The notes under the pieces: model-generated
The model's database searches: none
The model's input: the letters and a program-made list of their open reading frames with translations, nothing else
Told to the model about the DNA's origin: nothing
From: Sphingomonas sp. 28-66-16
Lineage (GTDB): Bacteria > Pseudomonadota > Alphaproteobacteria > Sphingomonadales > Sphingomonadaceae
Assembly: GCA_002281485.1 (NCBI GenBank)
Contig: NCGF01000002.1
Span: 1 to 64,000, forward strand
DNA: 64,000 nucleotides
Reading direction: 5' to 3'
Translations under genes and position numbers: made by a program
In this document: one piece after another, positions 52,619 to 62,024 of the stretch
How positions within the stretch are numbered: the first letter of the stretch is position 1
How the letters are laid out: each line of letters starts with the position of its first letter

Positions 52619-53698
52619 ATGCAAATAAAAAGCGCCCTGATGATCGGCCTTGCGAGTCTCGCTTTTGCCGGCGACGGCCTCGCGAAGGGGCCGCCGTCGG
52701 CGGGGCCGCTCGCGCCGCTGTTCGCGCCGGATCAGGCCGAGGCTCGCGCGGCGATCCTGATCGAGGACGGGCGGGTCGTCGCCAAGCATTATGCGCCGGG
52801 CTATTCGGACGCGAATCGATTCATCAGCTGGTCGATGGCGAAGACGATCACGGCGATGCTCGTCGGCGAACTGGTCGCCGACGGCAAGCTGCAGCTCGAT
52901 GCGCCCGCGCCGATCGCCGAATGGCACCGCGCCGGCGATCCCCGCGCGGCGATCACGCTGCGCGAGCTGCTCAACATGGCCTCGGGTCTCCAGCATACCG
53001 AGGTCGGCGAGCCGGTCGAAAATTCGGATACCAATCAGGTGCTGTTCGTCGGTGGGACTCAGGACATGGCCGCGCGCGCGATCGCCAAGCCGCTCGAGGC
53101 AAAGCCTGGCGCCAAGTTCGAATATAGTTCGCTGACGACGATCATCCTGTCCGAAATCATCACGCGAACACTCACCGACAGCCGCGATCCACGGGTACGC
53201 GCCAAGGCCTATCGCGATTTCGAATATTCCCGGATTTTCACGCCTGCCGGGGTGACGACGGCTTTCCCCGAATTCGATGGCGCGGGCACGCAGATCGGCG
53301 GCTCGCTGATCCACATGTCGCTGGAGGATTTCGCGCGGCTCGGCGGGCTGATGCTCGACGGCAAGGCGGCCGACGGAACGCAGGTGATCGCGCCCGACTG
53401 GCTCGCCTTCATGAAATCGCCGTCGCCGACCAACCCCGAATATGGCGGCCAGACCTGGCTCAACCGCCCCGGCGCGCCCGATGGCACGCCCTCGCTGTTC
53501 CCCGGCAAGGGGCCGGCGACTCTGGTGTCGATGAACGGCCATCTGGGTCAATATGTCATGGCGTTCGAGGGCGCCGGCCGCGACGGCGCGACGCACCGCT
53601 ACGTGCTCGTCCGCCTCGGCAAGACACAGGACACCCGGCTGCGCACGGTGATCGAGCGGATCGGCGATGTCGTCGAGGGGCTCGTCCCGCATCGCTGA
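52619..53698 (+). CDS. serine hydrolase, class C beta-lactamase family
   Basis: A 359-residue penicillin-binding-protein-like hydrolase with signal peptide. The nucleophile motif is S72-M-A-K75, the second motif is YSS in AKFEYSSLTT, and NGHLGQ takes the place of the KTG-type motif (HxG), which is typical of esterases and 6-aminohexanoate-dimer hydrolase-like enzymes rather than true beta-lactamases. The surrounding sequence TLRELLNMASGLQH is characteristic of this group. Substrate unknown. Confidence 0.9.
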   Translation: MQIKSALMIGLASLAFAGDGLAKGPPSAGPLAPLFAPDQAEARAAILIEDGRVVAKHYAPGYSDANRFISWSMAKTITAMLVGELVADGKLQLDAPAPIAEWHRAGDPRAAITLRELLNMASGLQHTEVGEPVENSDTNQVLFVGGTQDMAARAIAKPLEAKPGAKFEYSSLTTIILSEIITRTLTDSRDPRVRAKAYRDFEYSRIFTPAGVTTAFPEFDGAGTQIGGSLIHMSLEDFARLGGLMLDGKAADGTQVIAPDWLAFMKSPSPTNPEYGGQTWLNRPGAPDGTPSLFPGKGPATLVSMNGHLGQYVMAFEGAGRDGATHRYVLVRLGKTQDTRLRTVIERIGDVVEGLVPHR

Positions 53699-53755
53699 CG
53701 GCCATGGACCAAGGCCCAGCATGACGACGGCGCGGTGCGCGTCTAGTGATCGGCC

Positions 53756-54106
53756 ATGCAAAGACTGACGATCTGGTTCGACGGCGGCTGTCCGCTGTGC
53801 CGGCGCGAGATTGCGCTGATCCGTCGGCTCGATCGCGGGCGGGCGATCGATTTCATCGACGTCGCCGAGGCGGGCGCGGCATGCCCGATCGATCGCGCCG
53901 CGCTGCTCGCCCGCTTTCATGCCCGCGAGGATGGCAGAATGCTGTCGGGTGCGGCGGCCTTCGCGGCGATGTGGCGGGCGGTGCCGCTGCTCCGCCCGCT
54001 GGGGCTGGCGGCGCGCCATCCGGCCGTGCTCGCGGCGCTCGAATGGCTTTATGGGCGGTTCCTCGCGATCCGCCCGTTCCTGCAGCGGGTCGCGCGCCGG
54101 CTCTGA
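53756..54106 (+). CDS. DCC-family (DUF393) thiol-disulfide oxidoreductase-like protein
   Basis: A 116-residue protein that opens with TIWFDGGCPLCRREIALI, the DGxCPLC motif naming this family, on a thioredoxin-like fold. The CxxC could take part in redox chemistry, though few members have been studied. It lies 57 bases after the serine hydrolase gene and converges with the PhzF gene. Confidence 0.9.
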   Translation: MQRLTIWFDGGCPLCRREIALIRRLDRGRAIDFIDVAEAGAACPIDRAALLARFHAREDGRMLSGAAAFAAMWRAVPLLRPLGLAARHPAVLAALEWLYGRFLAIRPFLQRVARRL

Positions 54107-54116
54107 CGGCCGGCGT

Positions 54117-54914
54117 TCAGAAAAACAGACTGCCTTCCATCACCGTCACGCAGCGCCCGCCGAGGACCACCCGATCGCCGTCGAGCCGGCAGGCGACATG
54201 GCCGCCGCGGGCGCTCGCCTGATAGGCGGTGAAGGCGTCGCGACCGAGCCGCTTCGCCCAATAGGGCGTCATCACCGCGTGCGCGGAGCCCGTCACCGGG
54301 TCCTCGGGAATGCCGTAATAGGGGGTGAAGACGCGGCTGATCACGTCGGTCTCGTCGCCCGGCGCGGTGACGATCGCGACCAGCGGACCCTGCGCGGCAA
54401 GCGCGCTCTGGTCGGGAACGAGCGCTTTGACCTGATCGGCGTGGTCGACCACGATCAGCGCATAGCCGGTCTCGTACCACAGGCTCTCGACGGCGCCCGC
54501 CAGTCCCAGCGCGGCAACGATCGCGGGCAGGGGGGTCGGCGTCGGTGGCCATGCCGGCAAACCAAGCGCATAGCCGTCGCCGTCGCGCGCGACCGACAGG
54601 ATGCCGGCCTTGCGGGTCCGAAACGTGACGCGATCGCGCGCCCGATCACCCGAAAGGACATAATGGCCGCTGGCGAGCGTCGCATGGCCGCACAGCGCGA
54701 CCTCGGCGCCAGGCGTGAACCAGCGCAGTTCGAAATCGGCGGCATCGGTTGAGTCCCGCACCAGAAATGCGGTTTCGCTCAGGTTGTTTTCGAGCGCGAT
54801 CGCTTGCAGCAGACCGTCGTCGAGCCACGCGTCGAGCGGGATCACAGCGGCGGGGTTGCCCGTGAAGGGCCGCTCGGCAAAGGCGTCGATCTGGGTAAGG
54901 GGCAGGCGGATCAC
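54117..54914 (-). CDS. PhzF-family isomerase-like protein
   Basis: A 265-residue protein of the PhzF/YddE family, diaminopimelate-epimerase fold. The catalytic Glu is Glu47 in ENNLSETAFL; the second conserved block is GIPEDPVTGSAHAV near residue 212, and GHATLASGHYVL is the third. No phenazine genes are present, so it is one of the many PhzF-like proteins of unknown substrate. The GTG start overlaps the stop of the transporter gene as GTGA. Confidence 0.93.
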   Translation of the reverse strand: MIRLPLTQIDAFAERPFTGNPAAVIPLDAWLDDGLLQAIALENNLSETAFLVRDSTDAADFELRWFTPGAEVALCGHATLASGHYVLSGDRARDRVTFRTRKAGILSVARDGDGYALGLPAWPPTPTPLPAIVAALGLAGAVESLWYETGYALIVVDHADQVKALVPDQSALAAQGPLVAIVTAPGDETDVISRVFTPYYGIPEDPVTGSAHAVMTPYWAKRLGRDAFTAYQASARGGHVACRLDGDRVVLGGRCVTVMEGSLFF

Positions 54915-55903
54915 GGCGCGTCGTCCTTCAGTTTGGCGAATTCGTCGGCTTCGACCAGATCGTTGCCGGGATGGTCGACCTGGCCTTCGGGATCGATGTG
55001 GATCAGGATCTCGGTGCCCGGAAATTCCTGCGCCAATCGGTGCTCGATAGCGTCGGTCACCTCATGCGCCGCGGCGATCGTCATGGTCGGGTCCATCCAG
55101 ATGTGGAACTGGACGAAATCGGTCGCGCCGCTGGTGCGCGTGCGCAGATCGTGCAGCCCCTTCAGCTCGGGATGACGGCAGGCGATTTCGACGAAGCGCC
55201 GCCGCTTTTCCTCGGGCCATTCGCGGTCCATCAGCTGGTCGATCGCGCTGAGCGACGAGCGCCATGCGCCCCACAGCAGCCACGCGGCGATCAGAATGCC
55301 GAACACCGCATCGGCGCCTTCGATCCCCAGATATTGTTCGATCACCAGCGCGGCGATGACGGCGGCGTTGAGCAACAGGTCCGACTGATAATGGACGTGA
55401 TCGGCGCCGATCGCGACCGATCCGGTGCGCGCGATCACGAAGCGCTGATAGGCCAGCAGCGCGATCGTCAGCGCGATCGCGATCAGCGAGGCGCCGATAC
55501 CGAGTTCGGCATGCTCGGTTGCCTGATGCGCCATCAGCCGATCGACCGCGCGAACCCCGATCGCCAGCGCCGACGCGGTGATGACCGCCACCTGGAACAG
55601 CGCGACCAGTGCTTCTGCCTTGCCGTGGCCGAAGCGGTGGGTGGCGTCGGCGGGCTGCATCGCGAAGCGGACGCCGAACAACGTCATCAGCGAGGCGACC
55701 AGATCGAGCCCGGTATCGGCCAGCGAGCCGAGCATCGCGACCGAACCGGTCGCCCAGGCGGCATAGCCCTTGATGCCCATCAGCACCGATGCCGTAAGCA
55801 CGCTGGCGATCGCGGCGCGGGTCGTCAGCGATCCGTGGGCATGGCGGTGCGCTGCACGGTGATGATGATGGTCATGGCCATGGGGATCGAGCGCATCATT
55901 CAC
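54911..55903 (-). CDS. cation diffusion facilitator transporter
   Basis: A 330-residue CDF exporter of divalent metals with six helices. The metal site is visible as DTGLD in helix 2 (SLADTGLDLVASL) and HYQSD in helix 5 (GADHVHYQSDLL), a pattern for Zn or Fe. A His-rich N-terminus (HGHDHHHH) may buffer metal. The C-terminal cytoplasmic domain with QFHIWMDP and HIDPEG is intact. It starts with GTG overlapping the pdxH stop, and overlaps the PhzF gene in turn. Confidence 0.94.
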   Translation of the reverse strand: MNDALDPHGHDHHHHRAAHRHAHGSLTTRAAIASVLTASVLMGIKGYAAWATGSVAMLGSLADTGLDLVASLMTLFGVRFAMQPADATHRFGHGKAEALVALFQVAVITASALAIGVRAVDRLMAHQATEHAELGIGASLIAIALTIALLAYQRFVIARTGSVAIGADHVHYQSDLLLNAAVIAALVIEQYLGIEGADAVFGILIAAWLLWGAWRSSLSAIDQLMDREWPEEKRRRFVEIACRHPELKGLHDLRTRTSGATDFVQFHIWMDPTMTIAAAHEVTDAIEHRLAQEFPGTEILIHIDPEGQVDHPGNDLVEADEFAKLKDDAP

Positions 55904-56478
55904 GGGTAGAGCAGGCCCTCCTGCCAGCCTTCGCCGCTGCGCGTGAACAGGCGGCGCTCGTGCAGCCGGTGGGCGCGATCCTGCCAGAATTCGATCGACT
56001 CCGCCGCCACGCGATAGCCCGACCAGTGCGGCGGACGTGGCACCGGCCCGCTGTCGAACCGCGCCACCATCGCCTCGAAGCGCGCCTCGAAGGTCGCGCG
56101 CGAATCGAGCGGTCGCGACTGGTCCGACGCCCAGGCACCGAGTTGCGAATCCCGGCTGCGCGTCGCGAAATAGGCGTCGGCTTCGGCGTCGCTCACCGTC
56201 GTAACCGGCCCCTCGATGCGGACTTGCCGCCGCAGCGATTTCCAGTGGAACAGCAAAGCGGCGCGCGGGTTGGCGGCGAGATCGGCGGCCTTGCGGCCCT
56301 GCTGATTGGTGTAGAAGACGAAACCATCGGGGCCGTGCCCCTTGAGCAGCACCATGCGCAGGCCGATCCGTCCGTCAGCATCGCTCGTCGCCAAGGCCAT
56401 CGCGTTGGAATCGTTGATTTCGCTGGCGCGCGCTTCGGCGTACCAGTTGTCGAACAGTGCGAGCGGATCATCGGTCAT
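55900..56478 (-). CDS. pdxH: pyridoxamine 5'-phosphate oxidase
   Basis: PdxH uses FMN and oxygen to make pyridoxal phosphate. The 192-residue protein has the FMN-binding GLRMVLLKGHGPDGFVFYTN, RKAADLAANPRAALLFHW and the C-terminal EFWQDRAHRLHERRLFTR block with the conserved substrate-binding Arg and His residues. The ATG at 56478 begins MTDDPLALFDNWY; the frame is open 12 codons further upstream. It is the first of three overlapping genes (pdxH, CDF transporter, phzF-like). Confidence 0.96.
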   Translation of the reverse strand: MTDDPLALFDNWYAEARASEINDSNAMALATSDADGRIGLRMVLLKGHGPDGFVFYTNQQGRKAADLAANPRAALLFHWKSLRRQVRIEGPVTTVSDAEADAYFATRSRDSQLGAWASDQSRPLDSRATFEARFEAMVARFDSGPVPRPPHWSGYRVAAESIEFWQDRAHRLHERRLFTRSGEGWQEGLLYP

Positions 56479-56659
56479 GCCCGCTGCCTTACCGGCTCCT
56501 GCCCGCGCCGTCACCTGTTCGCGCCCTTTGGCGGTTGCGCGCCGGGATCGATTGTGGTGACCTTCGCGCGCGGCGCACCGGGGGCATCATGATCGGCAGA
56601 ATTTCGGCAATCGACTCGGCCCTGTTCGGTGCCCTAGGCACGTCCGGGCAAGGCCGCTG

Positions 56660-59140
56660 ATGGCGACGGTCGTTGCGCCCGGCCTGATCGACCCCACGAC
56701 CACGGCGGCGCGCTGGATCGCCGATTATTGCCGCGACGGGCGGCGCGGCGACGTGATGTGCAGCGACGATCCGGCGTGGCCGTCGATGCTCGAGGAGCTT
56801 GCCGGCGCCGTCGGCGACGATCTGGTGCATGCCCGCGAGCGCGTCCAGCGCCAGGCCGAGGATATCGGCACCGGTTTTCGCATCATCGGCGAAAGCGAGG
56901 AACGACCCTGGCCTGTATCGCCGATCCCGCTGCTGATCGACGAGGCCGAATGGCAGTCGATCGCCGACGGCGTCGTCCAGCGCGCCGAACTGATCGAGAT
57001 GATCGTCAGCGATCTTTACGGCGCCGGTGATCTGGTCGCGGGCGGCTCGATCCCGGCGGCGCTCGTCAATGGCAGCCCGTTCTTCCTGCGGCCGCTGGTC
57101 GGACTTACCCCGCCGGGCGGGCATCACCTTCATTTCGTCGCGATCGACCTCGGCCGGGGGCCGAGCGGCGAATGGCGTGTGCTCGCCGATCACCTGCGCG
57201 CGCCGGCCGGGGCGGGCTATGCGCTCGAGAACCGGTTGGCGATCTCGCGCACGCTCGGCGGCTTGCAGACCCGGCTCAACATCCAGCGCCATGCGCCGTT
57301 CTTCGCCGATTTCCGTGCCGGCCTCGCCGTCGCCTGTCGGCGCGCCGAACCGCGCATCGGCCTGCTCACCCCGGGGCGCTACAACCCCAGCTATACCGAG
57401 CAGGCGCATCTCGCGCGCTATCTGGGGCTGTTGCTCGTCGAAGGCGCCGATCTCGCGGTGCTCGAGGACAAGCTCTACATCAGGACGATTGCCGGCCTGA
57501 AGCGAGTCGATGCGCTGTGGCGGCGGGTCGATCCGCGGCTGCTCGATCCGCTCGCCTTCGATTCGCATTCGACGATCGGCGTCGCCGGGCTGGTCGATGC
57601 GATGGCGGCGGGCAATGTGGTGATCGCCAACGCGCCGGGCGCGGCCGTGCTCGAATCATCGGCCTTTGCGGCGTTCCTGCCGCGGCTGTGCAGCGAGTTG
57701 ACCGGTCAGCCACTCAAAATTCCCAACATTGCGACTTGGTGGTGCGGCCAGGATCAGGCGCAGGCGCATGTCGCCGCCGATTTCGACCGGTTGCTGATCG
57801 GCAGCGCCTTCGCCGCCGATCCGCTGGGCCTGCCGGGTGGCGAATCGGTGCTCGGCGCCGATCTGCACGGTGCGGCGCGCGAGGCGCTTCTCGCCGACAT
57901 GGCGCGCCGGCCGCAGGATTATGTCGGCCAGGAAGTCGTCCAGCTCTCGACGATGCCCGTCGTCACCGACGACCGGCTGGTCGCGCGTCCGTTCACCCTG
58001 CGCGTCTTCGCGGCGCGCGGGCCCGACGGCGGCTGGGTGGTGATGCCGGGCGGGTTCGCGCGGATCGGCGAGCATCCCGATGTCCGTGCCTCGGTGATGG
58101 GCGAGGGGAGCTGGTCGGCCGATGTCGCGATCCATGGTCGCGTGCCGGTCGCGACGGTGTCGCTGCTCCCGACCACCGACGACGTCCATATCCGCCGCAA
58201 CCCGGGGACGCTGCCGAGCCGGGTCGCCGACAATTTCTTCTGGCTGGGTCGCTATCTCGAGCGCGGCGAGGCGCTGCTCTCGGTGATCAGGGTCATGCTC
58301 GGCAATTCGATCACCGCCGACGCCGGGGCAGCGCTTGCGCGCGAGACGGTCGCGCGGCTGATCGGCATCATCACCGATGGCGGTTCTGCGCCTGCCCCGG
58401 CGGGGCTGCGCCGCGCCGACCTGATCGCCTTTGTCCGGATCGCGCTGGAAGACGACGCCGGCCACTGGCAGAGCGTCCGCGCGATCAACCGGATGGCGCG
58501 CTCGATCGGCGCCGGATCGCGCGACCGGCTTTCGGCGGACATGATCCGCCTGCTCGATGCGCCCTTCCCGAGCGGCGGGGCGATGCTCGATCGCGCAGGC
58601 ACGTTACAGCGCCGTTATGCCGCGCTCGCGGGCCTTTCGACCGAGCATATGAGCCGGACGGCGGCCTGGCGATTCCACGATCTCGGACGCCGGATCGAGC
58701 GGGGGACGGCGCTCGCCCGGGCGGCGCGGGTGCTCGGCGGCCCGGACGCGACCACCGACGATCTGTCGAGCCTGCTCGATCTCGCCGACAGTCAGATCAG
58801 CTATCGCCAGCGCTATCTCACCGGGCTGGCGCTGCTGCCGGTGCTTGATCTCGTCGTCCTCGATCCCGGCAATCCGCGCTCGATCGCCTTTCAGGTCGCG
58901 GCGATCGTCGATCATGTCCGCGCCTTGCCGGTGCTGGCTGACGACGGCATGGACGAACCCCAGCAGATCGAAGCGACCCGCCTGTCGGCGCTGGTCGCGA
59001 CGACGCCGGCAGCCGCGCTCGATTCGCTGGCGCTGCGCGAGATCGAGCGCCGCTTCTACGGCCTGTCCGAAGCGATCGCCCGACGCTATTTTCTGCAAGG
59101 GGGGGAACCGCTGCGCGCGGCCGGGCTTACGCTCGCATGA
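56660..59140 (+). CDS. circularly permuted ATP-grasp/alpha-E fusion protein
   Basis: An 826-residue protein joining two domains that are often separate. The first 480 residues are a circularly permuted ATP-grasp (DUF404/DUF407 type) with RAELIEMIVSDLYG, LLTPGRYNPSYTEQA, LYIRTIAGLKRVDALWRR and FSDIL-like downstream strands. From about residue 515 the alpha-E (DUF403) domain begins with SRVADNFFWLGRYLERGEAL. ATP-grasp enzymes of this class are predicted amide-bond ligases acting on peptides or amino-acid derivatives; none of the reaction is visible from sequence. AAGG lies 7 bases before the ATG. It overlaps the transglutaminase gene by ATGA. Confidence 0.92.
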   Translation: MATVVAPGLIDPTTTAARWIADYCRDGRRGDVMCSDDPAWPSMLEELAGAVGDDLVHARERVQRQAEDIGTGFRIIGESEERPWPVSPIPLLIDEAEWQSIADGVVQRAELIEMIVSDLYGAGDLVAGGSIPAALVNGSPFFLRPLVGLTPPGGHHLHFVAIDLGRGPSGEWRVLADHLRAPAGAGYALENRLAISRTLGGLQTRLNIQRHAPFFADFRAGLAVACRRAEPRIGLLTPGRYNPSYTEQAHLARYLGLLLVEGADLAVLEDKLYIRTIAGLKRVDALWRRVDPRLLDPLAFDSHSTIGVAGLVDAMAAGNVVIANAPGAAVLESSAFAAFLPRLCSELTGQPLKIPNIATWWCGQDQAQAHVAADFDRLLIGSAFAADPLGLPGGESVLGADLHGAAREALLADMARRPQDYVGQEVVQLSTMPVVTDDRLVARPFTLRVFAARGPDGGWVVMPGGFARIGEHPDVRASVMGEGSWSADVAIHGRVPVATVSLLPTTDDVHIRRNPGTLPSRVADNFFWLGRYLERGEALLSVIRVMLGNSITADAGAALARETVARLIGIITDGGSAPAPAGLRRADLIAFVRIALEDDAGHWQSVRAINRMARSIGAGSRDRLSADMIRLLDAPFPSGGAMLDRAGTLQRRYAALAGLSTEHMSRTAAWRFHDLGRRIERGTALARAARVLGGPDATTDDLSSLLDLADSQISYRQRYLTGLALLPVLDLVVLDPGNPRSIAFQVAAIVDHVRALPVLADDGMDEPQQIEATRLSALVATTPAAALDSLALREIERRFYGLSEAIARRYFLQGGEPLRAAGLTLA

Positions 59141-60015
59141 TCTACCGAATCCGTCACGTCACGCGCTTCGATTATGGCGCGCAGGTTCGCTTTGCGCGCT
59201 GCAATTTGCGGCTCAAGCCGATCCTGTGGTCGGGGCAGAATCTCGACGATTATGCGCTGACGATCAGCCCTGCCGGCCGGACGGCGCCGGCGCGCGCCGA
59301 GGCGGGGCTCGCCAATGTGCTCCGGCTGGTGGTCGACGAGCCGGTGCGCTATCTGATGATCGAGAGCGTGTCGCACATCACCGTCGACCGGCTGGTGCCT
59401 GTGCCGTCGCCCGACGATCCGACGCTCAGTGCCATTGCGCATGCCGCCAGGATCAGTCGTGATGCCTCGCCGGCGGGGCCGAGCGCCTATCTGTTCCCCT
59501 CGCCGCTGATCCCCCTCGATCCCGATATCGCCGCTTATTGCGCCGCCGATCTCGACCCCGATCGGCCCGCGCTCGAGGCGGCGATCGCGCTTGCCCAGCG
59601 AATCCAGCATGATTTCGATTTCGATCCGACCGCGACCCTCGTCGATACCCCGCCGCGCGAAGCCTTTATGAAACGCGGCGGCGTCTGCCAGGATTTCGCG
59701 CAGATCATGATCACCGGGCTGCGCGCCGCCGGGCTGCCGGCCGCCTATGCGTCGGGCTATATCCGCACCATCCCGCCGCCCGGGCAGGAACGGCTGGTCG
59801 GCGCAGATGCGACACATGCCTGGGTGCTGCTATGGTGTGGCGAAAAGCTCGGCTGGGTGGGGGTCGATCCCACCAACGGGATCTGGATGGCGGGCGATCA
59901 CATCATCATGGCGATCGGCCGCGATTATGCCGAGATCGCGCCGATCGACGGCATCGTGCTCGGATCGGGGGCTCAAAAGCTCGCGGTAAGCGTTGATGTC
60001 GCGCCGGTCGGCTGA
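59137..60015 (+). CDS. transglutaminase-like protein with N-terminal beta domain
   Basis: A 292-residue protein whose first 80 residues match the bacterial transglutaminase-like N-terminal domain (IRHVTRFDYGAQV) and whose second half holds the papain-like core: Cys184 in RGGVCQDFAQIM, His227 in ADATHAWVLLW and Asp244 in GVDPTNG. All three catalytic residues are present, so it is probably active as a peptidase or acyl transferase. It is translationally coupled to the ATP-grasp/alpha-E gene, its normal genomic partner in many bacteria. Confidence 0.93.
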   Translation: MIYRIRHVTRFDYGAQVRFARCNLRLKPILWSGQNLDDYALTISPAGRTAPARAEAGLANVLRLVVDEPVRYLMIESVSHITVDRLVPVPSPDDPTLSAIAHAARISRDASPAGPSAYLFPSPLIPLDPDIAAYCAADLDPDRPALEAAIALAQRIQHDFDFDPTATLVDTPPREAFMKRGGVCQDFAQIMITGLRAAGLPAAYASGYIRTIPPPGQERLVGADATHAWVLLWCGEKLGWVGVDPTNGIWMAGDHIIMAIGRDYAEIAPIDGIVLGSGAQKLAVSVDVAPVG

Positions 60016-60104
60016 GGCCGGCGTGGGGGATGCAGCGATGGCGTTTGCGCTCGCCCCTCAAATACCCCAAATAGGCGCCGCGAGTGCAATCAACCGGGAA
60101 ACCA

Positions 60105-61052
60105 ATGGCCGATCCCTATCTGACTCTGGGCGTGGCGCGCGGCGCGAGCGAAGCCGAAATCAAAAAGGCCTATCGCAAGCTGGCGAAAGAGCTCCACCCC
60201 GATCGCAACAAGGACAATCCCAAGGCGACCGAGCGGTTCAGCGAGGCGACCCAGGCCTATGACCTGCTGACCGACAAGGACAAGCGCGCGCGGTTCGATC
60301 GCGGGGAGATCGACGGCGACGGCAATCCGCGGTCGCCGTTCGGCTTCGGTGCCGGCCAATCGGGCGGTGGCGCTGGATTCAAGCCCGGCGGCGCGCAGTT
60401 CGACTTTGGCGGCGGTGGCGGGGATCCGGGCGACTTCGGCGATATTTTCGAAGGCCTGTTCGGCGGGCGCAAGAATAGCGGCTTTTCGAGCGGCTTCGGC
60501 AGGCGGCCCGCGCCACGCGGCGCCAATGTCGGCTACAAGCTCGCCGTGCCATTCGTCGATGCCGCCACGCTGAGCGCCCAGCGGATCACGCTCGCCGACG
60601 GCAAGACGATCGATCTCAAGCTGCCCCCCGGTGTCGAGACCGGCACGCAGATGCGGCTCTCCGGCAAGGGCGAACAGGGGCCCGGCGGCGCCGGCGACGC
60701 GATCGTCACGATCGACGTGCAGCCGCATCGCTTCTTCGAGCGGGTCGGTGACGATGTCCGGCTCGATCTCCCGATCAGTCTCGCCGAAGCCGTGCTCGGG
60801 GCGTCGGTTCGGGTGCCGACGGTCGAGGGCGCGGTGATGCTGTCGGTACCGAAGGGATCGAGTTCGGGAAAGGTGTTGCGGCTCAAGGGGCGCGGCTTCC
60901 ACCGCAAGCCGGGCGCCGCCAATGGTCCGCGCGGCGACCAGCTCGTCACGTTGATGGTCGACCTGCCGGTCCACGACGACGCGCTCGTCGAATTCGTCCA
61001 GAACTGGCGTGATCGCGACAAATGGAATCCGCGCGGCAAGCTGGATATGTGA
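60105..61052 (+). CDS. DnaJ-class co-chaperone (CbpA-like)
   Basis: A 315-residue J-domain protein. HPD is at residues 31-33 in KELHPDRN; a Gly/Phe-rich region follows (residues 75-135), then the two beta-sandwich substrate-binding domains (LPPGVETGTQMRLSGKGEQG and SVPKGSSSGKVLRLKGRG). The four CxxCxGxG zinc repeats of DnaJ are absent, so it is of CbpA type. It would stimulate a DnaK ATPase. The ATG at 60105 begins MADPYLTLGV; a frame seven codons longer is disregarded. Confidence 0.93.
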   Translation: MADPYLTLGVARGASEAEIKKAYRKLAKELHPDRNKDNPKATERFSEATQAYDLLTDKDKRARFDRGEIDGDGNPRSPFGFGAGQSGGGAGFKPGGAQFDFGGGGGDPGDFGDIFEGLFGGRKNSGFSSGFGRRPAPRGANVGYKLAVPFVDAATLSAQRITLADGKTIDLKLPPGVETGTQMRLSGKGEQGPGGAGDAIVTIDVQPHRFFERVGDDVRLDLPISLAEAVLGASVRVPTVEGAVMLSVPKGSSSGKVLRLKGRGFHRKPGAANGPRGDQLVTLMVDLPVHDDALVEFVQNWRDRDKWNPRGKLDM

Positions 61053-61058
61053 CCGCCC

Positions 61059-62024
61059 GTGCAGGATTTCTCGCCCGAATCGCCCGAAGCGCGGCGACGT
61101 CATCCGGGCAGGCGGCTGAGGCTTTCCCGGCATCTCGCCTTCATGCGCCCGGGCAGTTATGTGCGCGAGATCGGGCGGCGGGTCATCGTCGGGGTGCTGA
61201 GCGACGGCTTCATCCATGCCGGCAACCTCGCCTACCTCTCGCTCGTCACGCTGTTTCCTTTCTTCATCGTCGCCGCCGCGATCGCCCGGCTGTTCGGCCG
61301 AACCGATGAGGGGAGCCACGCGGTCGCTGCGTTTCTGCGCACCGTGCCGCCGAGTGTGTCGCACGTGCTCCAGACGCCGATCAACGACGTGCTCGCCGCG
61401 CGGTCGGGCTCGCTGTTGTGGTTCGGCGCGGTGGTCGGGGTTTGGACGACGACCAGCTTTATCGAGACGATCCGCGACATCCTGCGTCGCGCTTATGGGG
61501 TTCGCTCGCAACGACCCTTCTGGCATTATCGGCTATGGTCGATCGGGCTGACGATCGCATCGCTGCTGCTCGTGCTGGCGGCCTTCAGCTTTCAGGTGGC
61601 GCTGGTCGCGGCCGAGCAGTTTATTGTCCGTATCATGCCGTTTGCAACGGGTGCAGCCTCGGCGGTGTCGTTGACGCGGATCGCGCCTTCGCTTGCGCTG
61701 TTCATCGCGTTGTACCTCGTCTTCTTTTCGCTCACGCCGCGGCAATATCGCTCGGGCAAGTTCCCGAAATGGCCGGGGGCGGTGTTTACCGCCGGCTGGT
61801 GGCTGCTGGTGACGGCGCTGCTGCCGGGGATCCTCGGCATCCTCACGAACTATGATCTTACCTATGGCAGCCTGGCCGGGGTGATGATCGCGCTGATCTT
61901 CTTCTTCCTGGTCGGTCTGGGGCTCGTCGTCGGGGCGCAACTCAATGCAGCACTGGCGGAATCCGAGGATCAGGGAGTAGAGGACGAAGCCATAGGCAAC
62001 AACGCAGAGGGTATTGGCGCGTGA
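61059..62024 (+). CDS. YihY/BrkB-family membrane protein
   Basis: A 321-residue inner-membrane protein with six hydrophobic segments and the family motif NLAYLSLVTLFPFFIVAAAIA near residue 60, followed by GVWTTTSFIETIRDILRRAYG and PGAVFTAGWWLLVTALLP. Once called ribonuclease BN in error, the family is now of uncertain function. The start is GTG, 4 bases after the DnaJ-class gene. Its stop overlaps the fabI start as GTGA. Confidence 0.92.
   Translation: MQDFSPESPEARRRHPGRRLRLSRHLAFMRPGSYVREIGRRVIVGVLSDGFIHAGNLAYLSLVTLFPFFIVAAAIARLFGRTDEGSHAVAAFLRTVPPSVSHVLQTPINDVLAARSGSLLWFGAVVGVWTTTSFIETIRDILRRAYGVRSQRPFWHYRLWSIGLTIASLLLVLAAFSFQVALVAAEQFIVRIMPFATGAASAVSLTRIAPSLALFIALYLVFFSLTPRQYRSGKFPKWPGAVFTAGWWLLVTALLPGILGILTNYDLTYGSLAGVMIALIFFFLVGLGLVVGAQLNAALAESEDQGVEDEAIGNNAEGIGA

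Noticed and set aside
52595-54019. Upstream extension of the small membrane protein frame, up to 582 codons
   Set aside because: It lies opposite the serine hydrolase and DCC genes and has shadow-type composition; the family-like part begins only at 52594.
54117-54914. Phenazine biosynthesis
   Set aside because: Only a PhzF-like protein is present; no phzA-E or phzG-type genes are nearby, and the adjacent pdxH is a full pyridoxamine phosphate oxidase.
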